Assembly (NCBI GenBank): GCA_947525005.1
Contig: CANNUY010000001.1
Span: forward strand, 310,001-374,000
DNA: 64,000 nucleotides
Direction of reading: 5' to 3'
From: an uncultured Candidatus Melainabacteria bacterium
Lineage (GTDB): Bacteria; Cyanobacteriota; Vampirovibrionia; Gastranaerophilales; Gastranaerophilaceae
Under the pieces are notes generated by a model, which saw only the letters and a list, made by a program, of their open reading frames with translations, had not been told where the DNA came from and did not search any database. The position numbers and the translations under genes are program-made. Numbering within the stretch: the stretch's first letter is position 1; the number at the start of each line of letters is the position of its first letter. This document shows, one piece after another, positions 8,405 to 15,666 of this stretch.

Positions 8405-9274
8405 TTATGCTATTGCTGTGAACATGCCTCTTGTTGCTGAACTCCAACCGTTCGTTTGGCTAGATGCTTCGTATGGTTCACCGTTTGTGCTGTTTTCTAC
8501 TTCAGTGATTTTTGCGATGATATTATCAAAGTTTTTGGTAATATCATTACTAATATAAAACCAACTTCTTAATTCGTTATCAATTACTGCGAAATCTTCT
8601 CTACAATCTTCGAATACTCCTGCATTGATTGCTCTTTCACGAAGTGCAGATGCGATTTTTTGACCGTATTCTTTCTTTTGGTCACCGTCAGCATCCCACA
8701 TAAAGGCTTCCATAAATGACTCACCTTTTTCTGTAGAGTGAACTAAGTTCCAAGATTTCATTACGTCCATAACATTTGAGCTATTGATGTTTTTAAGAAC
8801 TTCTTCCATTTTTGTATCATCAGTACCCCATTTGTATGTTGCATGGTAGAATTGGTCAACCATTTCTAGAATATTGCTGTTTGGTTTATATTGTTGTGGA
8901 CTGTTTGTTCCATTAGTGCCACCGTTATTATTGTTATTGTTAACGCTACCATTGTTGTTATTGTTATTGTTATTGTTAACGCCACCATTATTGCCGTTGT
9001 TACCATTGTTATTATTGTTATTGTTAACACCACCATTATTGCCGTTGTTATTGTTTCCGTTATTATTATTTACGCCACCGTTGTTGCCGTTATTATTGTT
9101 ATTGTTAACGCCACCATTGTTGCCGTTGTTTCCGTTGTTTCCATTGTTACCATTGTTACCATTTACGCCGTTGTTGTCGCCATTGTTACCGTTGTTACCA
9201 TTATTGCGATTGTTACCTTCAACAAGTGGAGTATGTCTATAGTATGTGTATTGTGGATCGATTAAATATGCCAT
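8405..9274 (-). CDS. protein with Asn/Gly low-complexity tract and annexin-like helical domain
   Basis: The 289-residue protein has three parts. Residues 1-20 are a short Tyr-rich head. Residues 21-123 are almost only Asn and Gly, in units such as NNGNNG and GGVNNNN. Residues 132-289 are an ordinary-composition helical domain. Within it, 'WGTDDTKMEEVLKNINSSNVM' recalls the annexin repeat pattern (GTDE..li.il...n...i), and 'MWDADGDQKKEYG' is an acidic loop that could bind a cation. This resemblance is by eye only. AAGGAG lies 6 nt before the ATG. There is no signal peptide. The globular end keeps normal codon structure, so the gene is probably real; the tract may be a flexible spacer or an aggregation- or phase-separation-prone region. 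Function unknown. Confidence 0.8.
   Translation of the reverse strand: MAYLIDPQYTYYRHTPLVEGNNRNNGNNGNNGDNNGVNGNNGNNGNNGNNGNNGGVNNNNNNGNNGGVNNNNGNNNNGNNGGVNNNNNNNGNNGNNGGVNNNNNNNNNGSVNNNNNNGGTNGTNSPQQYKPNSNILEMVDQFYHATYKWGTDDTKMEEVLKNINSSNVMDVMKSWNLVHSTEKGESFMEAFMWDADGDQKKEYGQKIASALRERAINAGVFEDCREDFAVIDNELRSWFYISNDITKNFDNIIAKITEVENSTNGEPYEASSQTNGWSSATRGMFTAIA
8906..9214 (-). repeat. Asn/Gly codon tract (AAT/AAC/GGT-type repeats)
   Basis: About 309 bp of imperfect triplet repeats that encode residues 21-123 of the protein at 8405-9274. Synonymous codons (AAT and AAC, GGT and GGC) are mixed, so it is selected or has drifted as protein repeat and is not a pure microsatellite. Length variation by slippage is still plausible. 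Confidence 0.85.
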
Positions 9275-9801
9275 TTTTATTCTCCTTAATAATTTCCCGT
9301 GTACTTAATTTTAAATCTCTGTGTTTCTCGTGTGTTTCTCTTAAAATAATTTAGTGTGTAATGATTTTGTCTAAAATTAGACAGTTTAAACTATTGGCGA
9401 ATAACTCATTACGTATTATTCACTCAGTTTTAAAAATGTTTTAATAAATATTATGAACATCTAGTTCAAATATTTAACTTCAATAAAATTTCTTCATCAT
9501 CTTAAATCCCCTTTTTTTAATTCCCTCTTTTATAAAGTTTTTATTTTTGTCAAAATTGACTTTTTAATTTAGCATGTTTACAAAACTTAACAACATGGAA
9601 ACATGCTCATAGCATGGGTTTTGACATGATTAAGGCTGGGATTGAGTTAGCGAAATTTGAGTAATTTTTAAGTTCATCATCTTTTTGTATAGTTTGTGGT
9701 TTTTAATCTCGTACTTTTCAACGATTTATTTTTTTAGGCTAACTGCTAATATTTACATATACTCCTTAAAGAGAAAAACGATACACATATCCCTAATCAA
9801 C

Positions 9802-9827
9802 GCTATGTATTTACATAGCTTTTTTTT
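9802..9827 (+). terminator. orphan terminator-like hairpin
   Basis: GCTATGTA TT TACATAGC followed by eight T. It lies upstream of the surE promoter, and no plus-strand gene precedes it in this 633-bp gap. It may end a small RNA or be a relic of a lost gene. Confidence 0.6.
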
Positions 9828-9843
9828 ATGTAAAAAAGAGGTA

Positions 9844-9872
9844 TTGCAAAAAAAATTATGATTTAATATACT
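9844..9872 (+). promoter_or_regulatory. surE: surE promoter
   Basis: -35 TTGCAA (9844-9849), 17-bp spacer, -10 TATACT (9867-9872). The predicted start is about 30 nt before the surE ATG. Confidence 0.6.
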
Positions 9873-9907
9873 AAAAGAGCTATTATTGAAGATTATGGGA
9901 TAAAATT

Positions 9908-10696
9908 ATGAGAATATTGGTTTCAAATGATGACGGAATACATGCAAACGGGATTAAAGTTTTAGTTGAAGCGTTGGGTAAAGAGCATGAAGTTTATGTT
10001 GTAGCACCTGATAGAGAAAGAAGTGCCTCAGGACATTCTTTAACAATGCAAACTCCATTAAGGGTTGAGGATGTTGAGGTTATGGAAGGTGCAAGACAAT
10101 GTTGGGCAACCACTGGAACACCAGGTGATTGCGTGAAATTAGCTGTAAGTGCAATTTTGCCAAAAGATAAAAAACCAGATTTAGTTATTTCTGGAATAAA
10201 TCATGGTCCAAATTTAGGTGGAGATATATTGTATTCAGGAACTGTAAGTTGTGCGATGGAAGGTGCATTGATGGGCATTCCAAGTGTTGCAGTATCACTT
10301 GCAAGTCTTGAACATGACATTGAAAATTTTAGAGTGCCTGCTGAGTTTATGGTTAAACTTTTAAAAAAATTAGAAAGTTATAAAATACCAGATAAAACAG
10401 TTTTAAATATTAATGTCCCTGGACTTGCAAAATCTGATATCATTGATGCAGTTGCAACAGAGCTTGGTGGACGTATGTATACTGATTGTTATGACAAACG
10501 TATTGACCCTCGAGGTAAGGTTTATTATTGGCTTGCAGGTGAATTAGTCACAGAAGCAGAAGATTCTTCAACAGATATTGCAGCTATTAGAAATAACAAG
10601 ATTTCAATAACTCCGATAACTTATGACATGACACGTCGAGGATATTTAGACGAACTTGAGGCAAACTTGTGCTGTAATATTGAGAGTTGGTTTTAA
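9908..10696 (+). CDS. surE: 5'/3'-nucleotidase SurE
   Basis: SurE is a metal-dependent acid phosphatase acting on nucleoside 5'/3'-monophosphates. The 262-residue protein starts with the family signature 'MRILVSNDDG' (metal ligands D8, D9), followed by 'APDRERSASGHS' (S39 ligand) and 'SGINHGPNLGGDILYSGTV' (N98 ligand). 'GTPGDCVKLA' and 'GALMGIPSVAVSL' are also typical. Length is normal. The Shine-Dalgarno is weak (GGGATAAA), but the start fits the family. In many bacteria surE sits with pcm or rpoS; here it is a single gene facing hup, with a shared hairpin between them. Confidence 0.95.
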   Translation: MRILVSNDDGIHANGIKVLVEALGKEHEVYVVAPDRERSASGHSLTMQTPLRVEDVEVMEGARQCWATTGTPGDCVKLAVSAILPKDKKPDLVISGINHGPNLGGDILYSGTVSCAMEGALMGIPSVAVSLASLEHDIENFRVPAEFMVKLLKKLESYKIPDKTVLNINVPGLAKSDIIDAVATELGGRMYTDCYDKRIDPRGKVYYWLAGELVTEAEDSSTDIAAIRNNKISITPITYDMTRRGYLDELEANLCCNIESWF

Positions 10697-10730
10697 TCTA
10701 AAATTATTTAGTTAAAAGTATAAGATAAAA

Positions 10731-10761
10731 AATGGCGATTTGATGAAATCAAATCGCCATT
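10731..10761. terminator. bidirectional hairpin between surE and hup
   Basis: AATGGCGATTTGAT / ATCAAATCGCCATT perfect 14-bp stem, 3-nt loop. The tail is T-rich on the minus strand (TTTTATCTTA), so it is best for hup; the plus-strand tail is weaker. Confidence 0.8.
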
Positions 10762-10783
10762 GAATTTATTTTCTAATTCAAAA

Positions 10784-11059
10784 TTAACCGTTAACAGTAG
10801 CTTTGAATTTTTTACCAGCTGAGAATACAGGAACTGTTTTAGCTGGGATAGAAATTTCTTTACCAGTTTGTGGGTTTCTACCAGTTCTAGCAGCTCTTTT
10901 TCTAGATTCAAAAGTACCGAAACCAACTAAAGTAACTTTGTTACCTTTAGCAACTGTCTTTTGAATTGTATCAACTAAAGCGTTTAATACTTCAGCAGCA
11001 TCTTTTTGAGTAACTTTAGTTTTCTTTGCAATTTCTTGTACTAATTCTTCTTTGTTCAT
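10784..11059 (-). CDS. hup: HU-family DNA-binding protein
   Basis: A 91-residue nucleoid protein of the HU/IHF family that bends DNA as a dimer. It carries the helical dimerisation part ('MNKEELVQEIAKKTKVTQKDA'), 'VTLVGFGTFESRKRAAR', and the beta-arm signature 'GRNPQTGKEISIPAKTVPVF' with the intercalating proline. It ends in 'GKKFKATVNG'. AAAGGAG lies 9 nt upstream of the ATG. A good promoter precedes it (-10 at 11095-11100, -35 at 11117-11122) and a hairpin follows. It is monocistronic. The sequence does not distinguish HU-alpha, HU-beta or a cyanobacterial HU. Confidence 0.95.
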   Translation of the reverse strand: MNKEELVQEIAKKTKVTQKDAAEVLNALVDTIQKTVAKGNKVTLVGFGTFESRKRAARTGRNPQTGKEISIPAKTVPVFSAGKKFKATVNG

Positions 11060-11094
11060 TGTATAAAACTCCTTTCTTATATATTACATCTCTT

Positions 11095-11122
11095 ATTATA
11101 AGTGATACAGAGCAGATTGCAA
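11095..11122 (-). promoter_or_regulatory. hup: hup promoter
   Basis: On the minus strand, -35 TTGCAA (11117-11122), 16-bp spacer, -10 TATAAT (11095-11100), about 35 nt upstream of the HU start codon. Confidence 0.7.
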
Positions 11123-11205
11123 GAAATAAATTTTATTTTAATAAAAGTTTATAAATGGATTTAGGTAGATATTAAGGTTTTATAAAAGGTGATTCATGTT
11201 TAAGG

Positions 11206-11211
11206 TATAAT
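11206..11211 (+). promoter_or_regulatory. possible -10 box for the ABC exporter
   Basis: TATAAT 32 nt upstream of the ATG at 11244. No clear -35 is seen. Confidence 0.4.
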
Positions 11212-11243
11212 AAACATGTAGAGTATGATTAGAGGATTTTAAG

Positions 11244-13067
11244 ATGAAACTTAGTAAAACGACAGCACAGAATTCGTTTAAATATAGTTGGTTGTTAGCA
11301 AGGATTTATCCTTATATAAAACCTTATTTGTTTAGAATAATTTTAGGTTTTTTGATTGCTATTCCATTAGGTTTGCTTGATGGTGTTACTGCATTTGCGT
11401 TAAAACCTTTTATGGATTATGTTGTTGGTCAGCATGATTGGATATTTCATCTTTTTGGAAGGGAATATTCTGTATCATATATGACACTTGCTGCGATTAT
11501 TCCGTTTGGAGTTGTTTTGTTCGCTGCGTTCCAAGGCATAATGAGGTATTTAAATGATTATATCTCTGCTTGGACAAGTCAAAAAATTACAAACGATGTA
11601 AAAATTGATTTATTTCACAAGCTTGTTTATATGAATCCTCAATTTTATGATGAAAATCCGTCAGGTATTGTTATTTCAAGATATATGAATGATCCACAGA
11701 CAGCATCAAGCGGGATTGTTGAAAAAATAAAAGTTTTTACAACAAGTCTTTTTGGTGCCGGTGGACTTATTGCTGTTATGTTATATAGTTCATGGAAACT
11801 TGCTATAATTGGTGTGTTAGTACTTTGTATAGCATTTATTCCTGTGGCTTTAATTAGAAAAAGAATTAAATCAGCTTCTAATCAAAATATGGTTATTAGT
11901 GGTAATTTAACTACGGATATAAATGAAACATATAATGGCAATAAAGTAATTGCAGCATATCAGTTGCAAGAAAGACAAGAAAAAGCTTTTAATACCCAAA
12001 TTCATGAAAGTTTTCGTGTAAATATGTCATTAACAAAGCGTTCTGCGTGGATGAGTCCGATGATGTATACAATCGCATCTATGGGTATTGCAACTGTGTT
12101 AGGATATGGTACTCACCTTATTACTTCAGGTCAAATGACAGCTGGTTCGTTTGCATCTTTTGTAACGTCTTTGTTACTTTTATACAAACCTGTTAAAACT
12201 CTTGGTAATACTCTTACTAGTATTCAAACTATTTTTGTTGCGATGGGTCGTGTTTTTGAATTGTTTGATTTAAACTCTGATATTATTGAGGCTGAAGCAC
12301 CAAAAACTCTTACCGAATTTAATTCAAATATTACATTTAAGAATGTTGATTTTGAATATATAAAAAATCAACCTGTTTTAAATAATATTAATTTGGTGGT
12401 AAACAAGAATGAAACAATAGCTGTAGTTGGTAATTCAGGTGGTGGTAAGTCTACTTTAGTAAATCTAATTCCAAGATTTTATGATGTTAAAAATGGTTCA
12501 ATAACTATTGATGGAGTAGATATTAGAGAGCTTTCTATAAATTCTTTGAGAAACAATATTTCTATGGTATTTCAAGATAATTTCTTATTTACCGGTACAA
12601 TTAGAGAAAATATATTGATGGGTAATCCAAATGCAAGTGAAGAAGATTTGGTTCAGGCTATTGAATCTGCTCATTTGCAAGAAGTTATTGCAGAATTGCC
12701 TGATGGATTAGATACGTTGCTTGGAGAAAGAGGTTTGACACTTTCAGGTGGTCAAAGACAAAGAGTTGCGATTGCAAGAGCGATGATTAAGCATGCTCCT
12801 ATCGTTATTCTTGATGAAGCTACAAGTGCATTGGATAATAAATCAGAAGCTGTTGTTCAAAAAGCGTTGGATAACTTGATTCAAAACAAAACTGTTTTTG
12901 TAATTGCACATAGATTATCTACAATCCAAAATGCAGATAGAATTGCAGTTATAAATGAAGGTCATTTGGTGGAATTGGGTTCACATGATGAACTTATGGA
13001 AATTCCTCAAGGACAATATAGATTGCTTTATGAAATGCAGTTCAAACATCAAGAAGTTGGTGTTTAG
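11244..13067 (+). CDS. MsbA-like ABC transporter, permease and ATPase fused
   Basis: A 607-residue half-transporter: six membrane helices in residues about 25-330, then a nucleotide-binding domain. Walker A 'GNSGGGKS' is at 396-403. The Q-loop region is 'ISMVFQDNFLFTGTIRENI', the signature 'LSGGQRQRVAIARA' starts near 503, Walker B 'IVILDEATSALD' near 522, and the H-loop 'VIAHRLSTIQNADRI' near 555. The family exports lipids (MsbA, lipid A-core) or drugs as a homodimer. In a Gram-negative setting the lipid flippase role is likely, but no LPS genes are adjacent to confirm it. AGAGGA is the Shine-Dalgarno. Single gene followed by a terminator. Confidence 0.9.
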   Translation: MKLSKTTAQNSFKYSWLLARIYPYIKPYLFRIILGFLIAIPLGLLDGVTAFALKPFMDYVVGQHDWIFHLFGREYSVSYMTLAAIIPFGVVLFAAFQGIMRYLNDYISAWTSQKITNDVKIDLFHKLVYMNPQFYDENPSGIVISRYMNDPQTASSGIVEKIKVFTTSLFGAGGLIAVMLYSSWKLAIIGVLVLCIAFIPVALIRKRIKSASNQNMVISGNLTTDINETYNGNKVIAAYQLQERQEKAFNTQIHESFRVNMSLTKRSAWMSPMMYTIASMGIATVLGYGTHLITSGQMTAGSFASFVTSLLLLYKPVKTLGNTLTSIQTIFVAMGRVFELFDLNSDIIEAEAPKTLTEFNSNITFKNVDFEYIKNQPVLNNINLVVNKNETIAVVGNSGGGKSTLVNLIPRFYDVKNGSITIDGVDIRELSINSLRNNISMVFQDNFLFTGTIRENILMGNPNASEEDLVQAIESAHLQEVIAELPDGLDTLLGERGLTLSGGQRQRVAIARAMIKHAPIVILDEATSALDNKSEAVVQKALDNLIQNKTVFVIAHRLSTIQNADRIAVINEGHLVELGSHDELMEIPQGQYRLLYEMQFKHQEVGV

Positions 13068-13088
13068 GAATTAAAATTAGAAATTGTT

Positions 13089-13122
13089 ATTCTTCGGGTA
13101 CAAAAGTATCCGAAGAATTTTT
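13089..13122 (+). terminator. rho-independent terminator after the ABC exporter
   Basis: ATTCTTCGGGTAC AAAA GTATCCGAAGAAT (13-bp stem, one G-T pair) followed by a T run. Confidence 0.85.
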
Positions 13123-13185
13123 ATGTACATATAATCATGCACGATACATTACGGATTAATATAAAATTCCTTCAAACATAAACAT

Positions 13186-14448
13186 TTAATCAATAAGTTG
13201 CGTAACCCAACGTAAAAGGTTTGAAAGTTCATAAGGTTTTGGTAAATATAAATCAGCGCCTGTATTTAGGATAGCAGATTTGTCGTGTATGTTTGACGTT
13301 GCGATGATTTTAGAATTTGCGTACATTGTTTTAAGGTTTTTGCATAGTTCAAGGTTGATTTTATTATCATCAATATCTATTATGAACATATTGGGGATTA
13401 CGTCTTGTGTTAATTCAGTTATAACATCATAACCTTGAAGTTCTAAGGTTGTTCTTAACAATAATTCAAGTGCTTCATCGGGTTCTATGACAACGATTTT
13501 GTTGTTTGGGATTACTGTTGCAGAACCTTCTCCTGATAACTTTGGTCTATCTACGATGTAGTTTGATTTTGCTGGTCGTTTTGCGAGATACTTTATTCTA
13601 CGCATTTGGTTAATTATGTGTTCTGGGTTGTTGAATTTGTTGTATTCACAGGTTATTACACTAATAAGAAGTGATAAAAACTCAATTCTACGTTCTGCTT
13701 CGTCATCACCTTGAAGTAGCATGTATCCTCGTGTGCTATCTTCTTGAGAATAAAACTTTGGTGCAACTGTATCAAAAGCAATTGCGAGATATGATGCTAT
13801 TTTTTCAGCTATGGTTGAATTTGTGATTATCATAAACTCATTTTCTGATAGACGACTTAAGAAATCTGTGTCATTTATTGACGATTTTATGATAGCGATA
13901 AGTGTTTGAACAACTTTGTCACCAGCAAAATCGGTGTATAGTTCAACATATTGTTTAAAGTTTTCTATATTAATAAGTAGAGTCGCCCAGTTTAAATCTT
14001 TGTTTGCAAGCACACGTTTTAGCGTTCTTGTGGTATATTTTTCGTTTGGTAAAAGAGTTTTTGTGTCGAGGTTTGTTTCTATCTCACGTCTTAGGTGTGC
14101 TTTTATCCTAAATTGAAACTCTTTTATGTTAACGGGTTCGCTAATATAGTCATCAGCACCTGCTGAAAGCACTTTTATTTTGTCATCAGTGTTATCAGAT
14201 TTTGATAGTGCAACAATGATTGGTCTTATGTTGTAAGTTAAGACACGTATTTTTTCACAAAAATCACTTAATTCTTCTGGAATGCTGTCTGATATTATTA
14301 TTAAATCAGGTTCGTTTGTTTGAATGTGAGAGAGTGCATCTTTTATTGTGTACGCCACATTAACTGTTGTATTCTCATCAGAAAGCGACTTTTTGTACTT
14401 TGTTGAAAGTACTTTTCTAATATCTATTATTAAGACGTTACACAGCAT
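13186..14448 (-). CDS. response regulator: degenerate REC, degenerate GGDEF-like, intact C-terminal REC
   Basis: The 420-residue protein has three domains. Residues 1-120 are a REC fold. The usual phosphoacceptor Asp is replaced by Ser (in 'PDLIIISDSIPEE' the next Asp is one residue off), and the conserved switch Lys is Glu ('ADDYISEPV'). Residues about 130-300 resemble a GGDEF domain ('ATLLINIENFKQYVELYTDFAGDKVV'), but the active loop reads 'LSENEF', so no diguanylate cyclase activity is expected. Residues about 315-420 are a second REC with an intact acidic pair ('VIEPDEA'), acceptor Asp ('FIIDID') and Lys ('LPKPY'). It overlaps the kinase gene by 19 nt, with GAGGAG 8 nt before its ATG, so the kinase probably phosphorylates the C-terminal REC. 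No output domain is seen. Confidence 0.85.
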   Translation of the reverse strand: MLCNVLIIDIRKVLSTKYKKSLSDENTTVNVAYTIKDALSHIQTNEPDLIIISDSIPEELSDFCEKIRVLTYNIRPIIVALSKSDNTDDKIKVLSAGADDYISEPVNIKEFQFRIKAHLRREIETNLDTKTLLPNEKYTTRTLKRVLANKDLNWATLLINIENFKQYVELYTDFAGDKVVQTLIAIIKSSINDTDFLSRLSENEFMIITNSTIAEKIASYLAIAFDTVAPKFYSQEDSTRGYMLLQGDDEAERRIEFLSLLISVITCEYNKFNNPEHIINQMRRIKYLAKRPAKSNYIVDRPKLSGEGSATVIPNNKIVVIEPDEALELLLRTTLELQGYDVITELTQDVIPNMFIIDIDDNKINLELCKNLKTMYANSKIIATSNIHDKSAILNTGADLYLPKPYELSNLLRWVTQLID

Positions 14449-15176
14449 TTAACTTGCTCCTCAATATTATAGATAGGAAATGTTATTTTGAATTCTGTAC
14501 CATTTTCAAGGTTTTTGAATGAAATAGAGCCATTCATTTTTTCAACGAGAGTTTTTGTTATGTATAGACCTAATCCACTACCTTGAACCTTTCGTGTTAG
14601 GGGGTTATCTATACGTGCAAATTTTTCAAATATTTTTTCTGCATATTTTGTATCAATACCTGTTCCTTGATCACGGATTAAGATAGTTATGTTGTTGTAT
14701 TCTTCTTTTGTAGAGATGAAAACGGTTGTATTTTCTTCTGAATATTTGCAGGCATTTTCTATTACGTTTAGAAAAATTTGTTGTAATCTATCGACATCTG
14801 TTGCGATTGGTGAAATATTTTTTTTAAAATTTGTTTCAAATTTGTGGGTTGAGTATTTTTGTTTAACTAATTGAATGACATTTGATAGGATTGGATTAAC
14901 ATCAGTTTTTTTGAGTATAAGTTTTTCATCTTGCATTTTTGTAACTGATAGTATATTTTCTACAAGATGGATTAAACGGTTTGATTGTTGCTCAATTATT
15001 TCAAGAAATCTTTTTTTTGAGGTGTCGTCGAGTTTATCCCAAGATGTGAGCATGGTTTGAGCGAACCCTCTAATACTTGTAAGAGGAGTTCTTAATTCAT
15101 GTGAAACGGTTGATATAAAGTCATCTTGCTTAGTCATACTTTGATTATAACACGTGATAAAAAACTTACTAGACAT
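14430..15176 (-). CDS. soluble sensor histidine kinase (HisKA-HATPase)
   Basis: A 248-residue kinase that starts almost directly at the dimerisation helix. The H-box is 'FISTVSHELRTPLTSIRGFAQ' (H26), the N-box 'NVIENACKYS', G1 'IRDQGTGID', F-box 'IFEKFARIDN' and G2 'GSGLGLYITKTLV'. There is no membrane segment and no visible sensor domain, so input must come from a partner or a missing part. The start is uncertain: ATG at 15176, or ATG at 15137 (residue 14, giving 'MTKQDDFIS'); neither has a Shine-Dalgarno, and TATAAT lies just upstream of the second. It overlaps the regulator gene at 13186-14448 by 19 nt, a coupled two-component pair. Confidence 0.9.
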   Translation of the reverse strand: MSSKFFITCYNQSMTKQDDFISTVSHELRTPLTSIRGFAQTMLTSWDKLDDTSKKRFLEIIEQQSNRLIHLVENILSVTKMQDEKLILKKTDVNPILSNVIQLVKQKYSTHKFETNFKKNISPIATDVDRLQQIFLNVIENACKYSEENTTVFISTKEEYNNITILIRDQGTGIDTKYAEKIFEKFARIDNPLTRKVQGSGLGLYITKTLVEKMNGSISFKNLENGTEFKITFPIYNIEEQVKCCVTS

Positions 15177-15273
15177 TTTTTTATGTTTGTAATATTATGG
15201 TTCTGTAGAGAGTAGATAGTGAGTATACTGATTTACTTTTTACAGATTGAAAATTAAATATAAAATGCAATAA

Positions 15274-15366
15274 GCCCTTGTGGCAAGGACTCCACGAGAA
15301 CGATTAAGTATCGTTCGAGAAGGAGGGGAGAGTAGACGCCGCGTCTAGCGAGTCCGCTTTCCAAAA
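15274..15366 (+). other. foldable cassette 1 behind a duplicated tRNA-Leu 5' end
   Basis: Outer stem GGACTC (15287-15292) with GAGTCC (15350-15355). Inner hairpin GAACGAT / ATCGTTC (15298-15304, 15310-15316) with loop TAAGT. Then a purine-rich linker containing GGAGGGGAG, and hairpin TAGACG / CGTCTA (15333-15338, 15342-15347). The same order of elements with different paired bases occurs in cassette 2. Not a tRNA: no T-arm and no 3' acceptor strand. The RNA strand and function are unknown. Confidence 0.6.
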
Positions 15367-15396
15367 TAATTGAAAATTAAATAAAAAATGCAATAA

Positions 15397-15490
15397 GCCC
15401 TTGTGGCACTCTGCCGACGAGAAGGTGACTAAATGTCACGTTCGAGGAGAGGGGAGGTAGACTTGTCTACCGATTCCACTAAGGCAGTAA
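15397..15490 (+). other. foldable cassette 2 behind a duplicated tRNA-Leu 5' end
   Basis: Outer stem CTGCC (15411-15415) with GGCAG (15483-15487). Inner hairpin GTGAC / GTCAC (15425-15429, 15435-15439) with loop TAAAT. Then a purine-rich linker containing GAGAGGGGAG, and hairpin GGTAGA / TCTACC (15456-15461, 15466-15471). GTCTACCGATTCC (15465-15477) is the exact reverse complement of the tRNA-Leu D-arm at 15542-15554, so an RNA from here could pair with the tRNA precursor. Confidence 0.6.
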
Positions 15491-15530
15491 GCATGTAAAA
15501 ACTTTGAAAATTAAATAAAAAATGCTATAA

Positions 15531-15617
15531 GCCCTTGTGGCGGAATCGGTAGACGCGTTGGACTTAAAATCCAATCGGGGTTCACCCTCGGTGCCAGTTC
15601 AAGTCTGGCCAAGGGCA
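15531..15617 (+). tRNA. tRNA-Leu(UAA)
   Basis: Acceptor GCCCTTG pairs with CAAGGGC, discriminator A. The D-arm contains CGGAATCGGTAGACGC. The anticodon stem TTGGA / TCCAA encloses loop CTTAAAA (anticodon TAA). A long type II variable arm GGGGTTCACCCTC follows, then T-arm GCCAGTTCAAGTCTGGC. The 87-nt length and long variable arm are right for leucine. CCA is not encoded. A terminator hairpin follows within 10 nt. Confidence 0.96.
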
Positions 15618-15624
15618 TTTTTAA

Positions 15625-15653
15625 AAAGACTCACAGTATGTGGGTCTTTTTTT
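15625..15653 (+). terminator. terminator after tRNA-Leu
   Basis: AAAGACTCACA GTA TGTGGGTCTTT with one G-T pair, continuing into a run of T. Confidence 0.8.
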
Positions 15654-15666
15654 GTTGAGAATATAG

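Larger units (their letters stand above)
9275..9907. other. 633-bp intergenic region with an orphan hairpin
   Basis: No credible gene. The region between divergent genes is very AT-rich. It holds a direct repeat GTGTTTCTC / GTGTTTCTC at 9321-9340 upstream of the minus-strand gene, several CATG words at 9570-9630, an orphan terminator-like hairpin (9802-9827) and the surE promoter (9844-9872). Confidence 0.6.
15247..15530 (+). repeat. tandem leader repeats upstream of tRNA-Leu
   Basis: The 27-nt leader TTGAAAATTAAAT..ATGC(A/T)ATAA occurs three times (15247, 15370, 15504). Each time it is followed by GCCCTTGTGGC, which is exactly the first 11 nt of tRNA-Leu (15274-15284, 15397-15407, 15531-15541). 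The unit spacings are 123 and 134 bp. Only the third copy continues as a real tRNA. The first two continue as foldable cassettes with different sequences, described separately. Confidence 0.85.

Noticed and set aside
8906..9214. CRISPR or tandem DNA array
   Set aside because: Repeats are 3-9 bp, in phase with codons, with no spacer of constant length.
8874..9265. Plus-strand Leu- or Val/Ile-rich proteins
   Set aside because: They are reverse readings of the Asn/Gly codon tract of the minus-strand gene; no ribosome-binding site and extreme composition.
9590..9662. Short peptide 'TWKHAHSMGFDMIKAG...'
   Set aside because: No start with a ribosome-binding site, a stop closely upstream and only about 30 codons; at most a relic.
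15321..15360. THF riboswitch in cassette 1 (GGAGAGTAGA-like text)
   Set aside because: The similarity is limited to a few bases, is not kept in cassette 2, and there is no folate gene downstream.
15274..15490. Cassettes as additional tRNA genes
   Set aside because: They share only the first 11 nt with tRNA-Leu. No T-arm, no matching 3' acceptor strand and no consistent anticodon loop are present.
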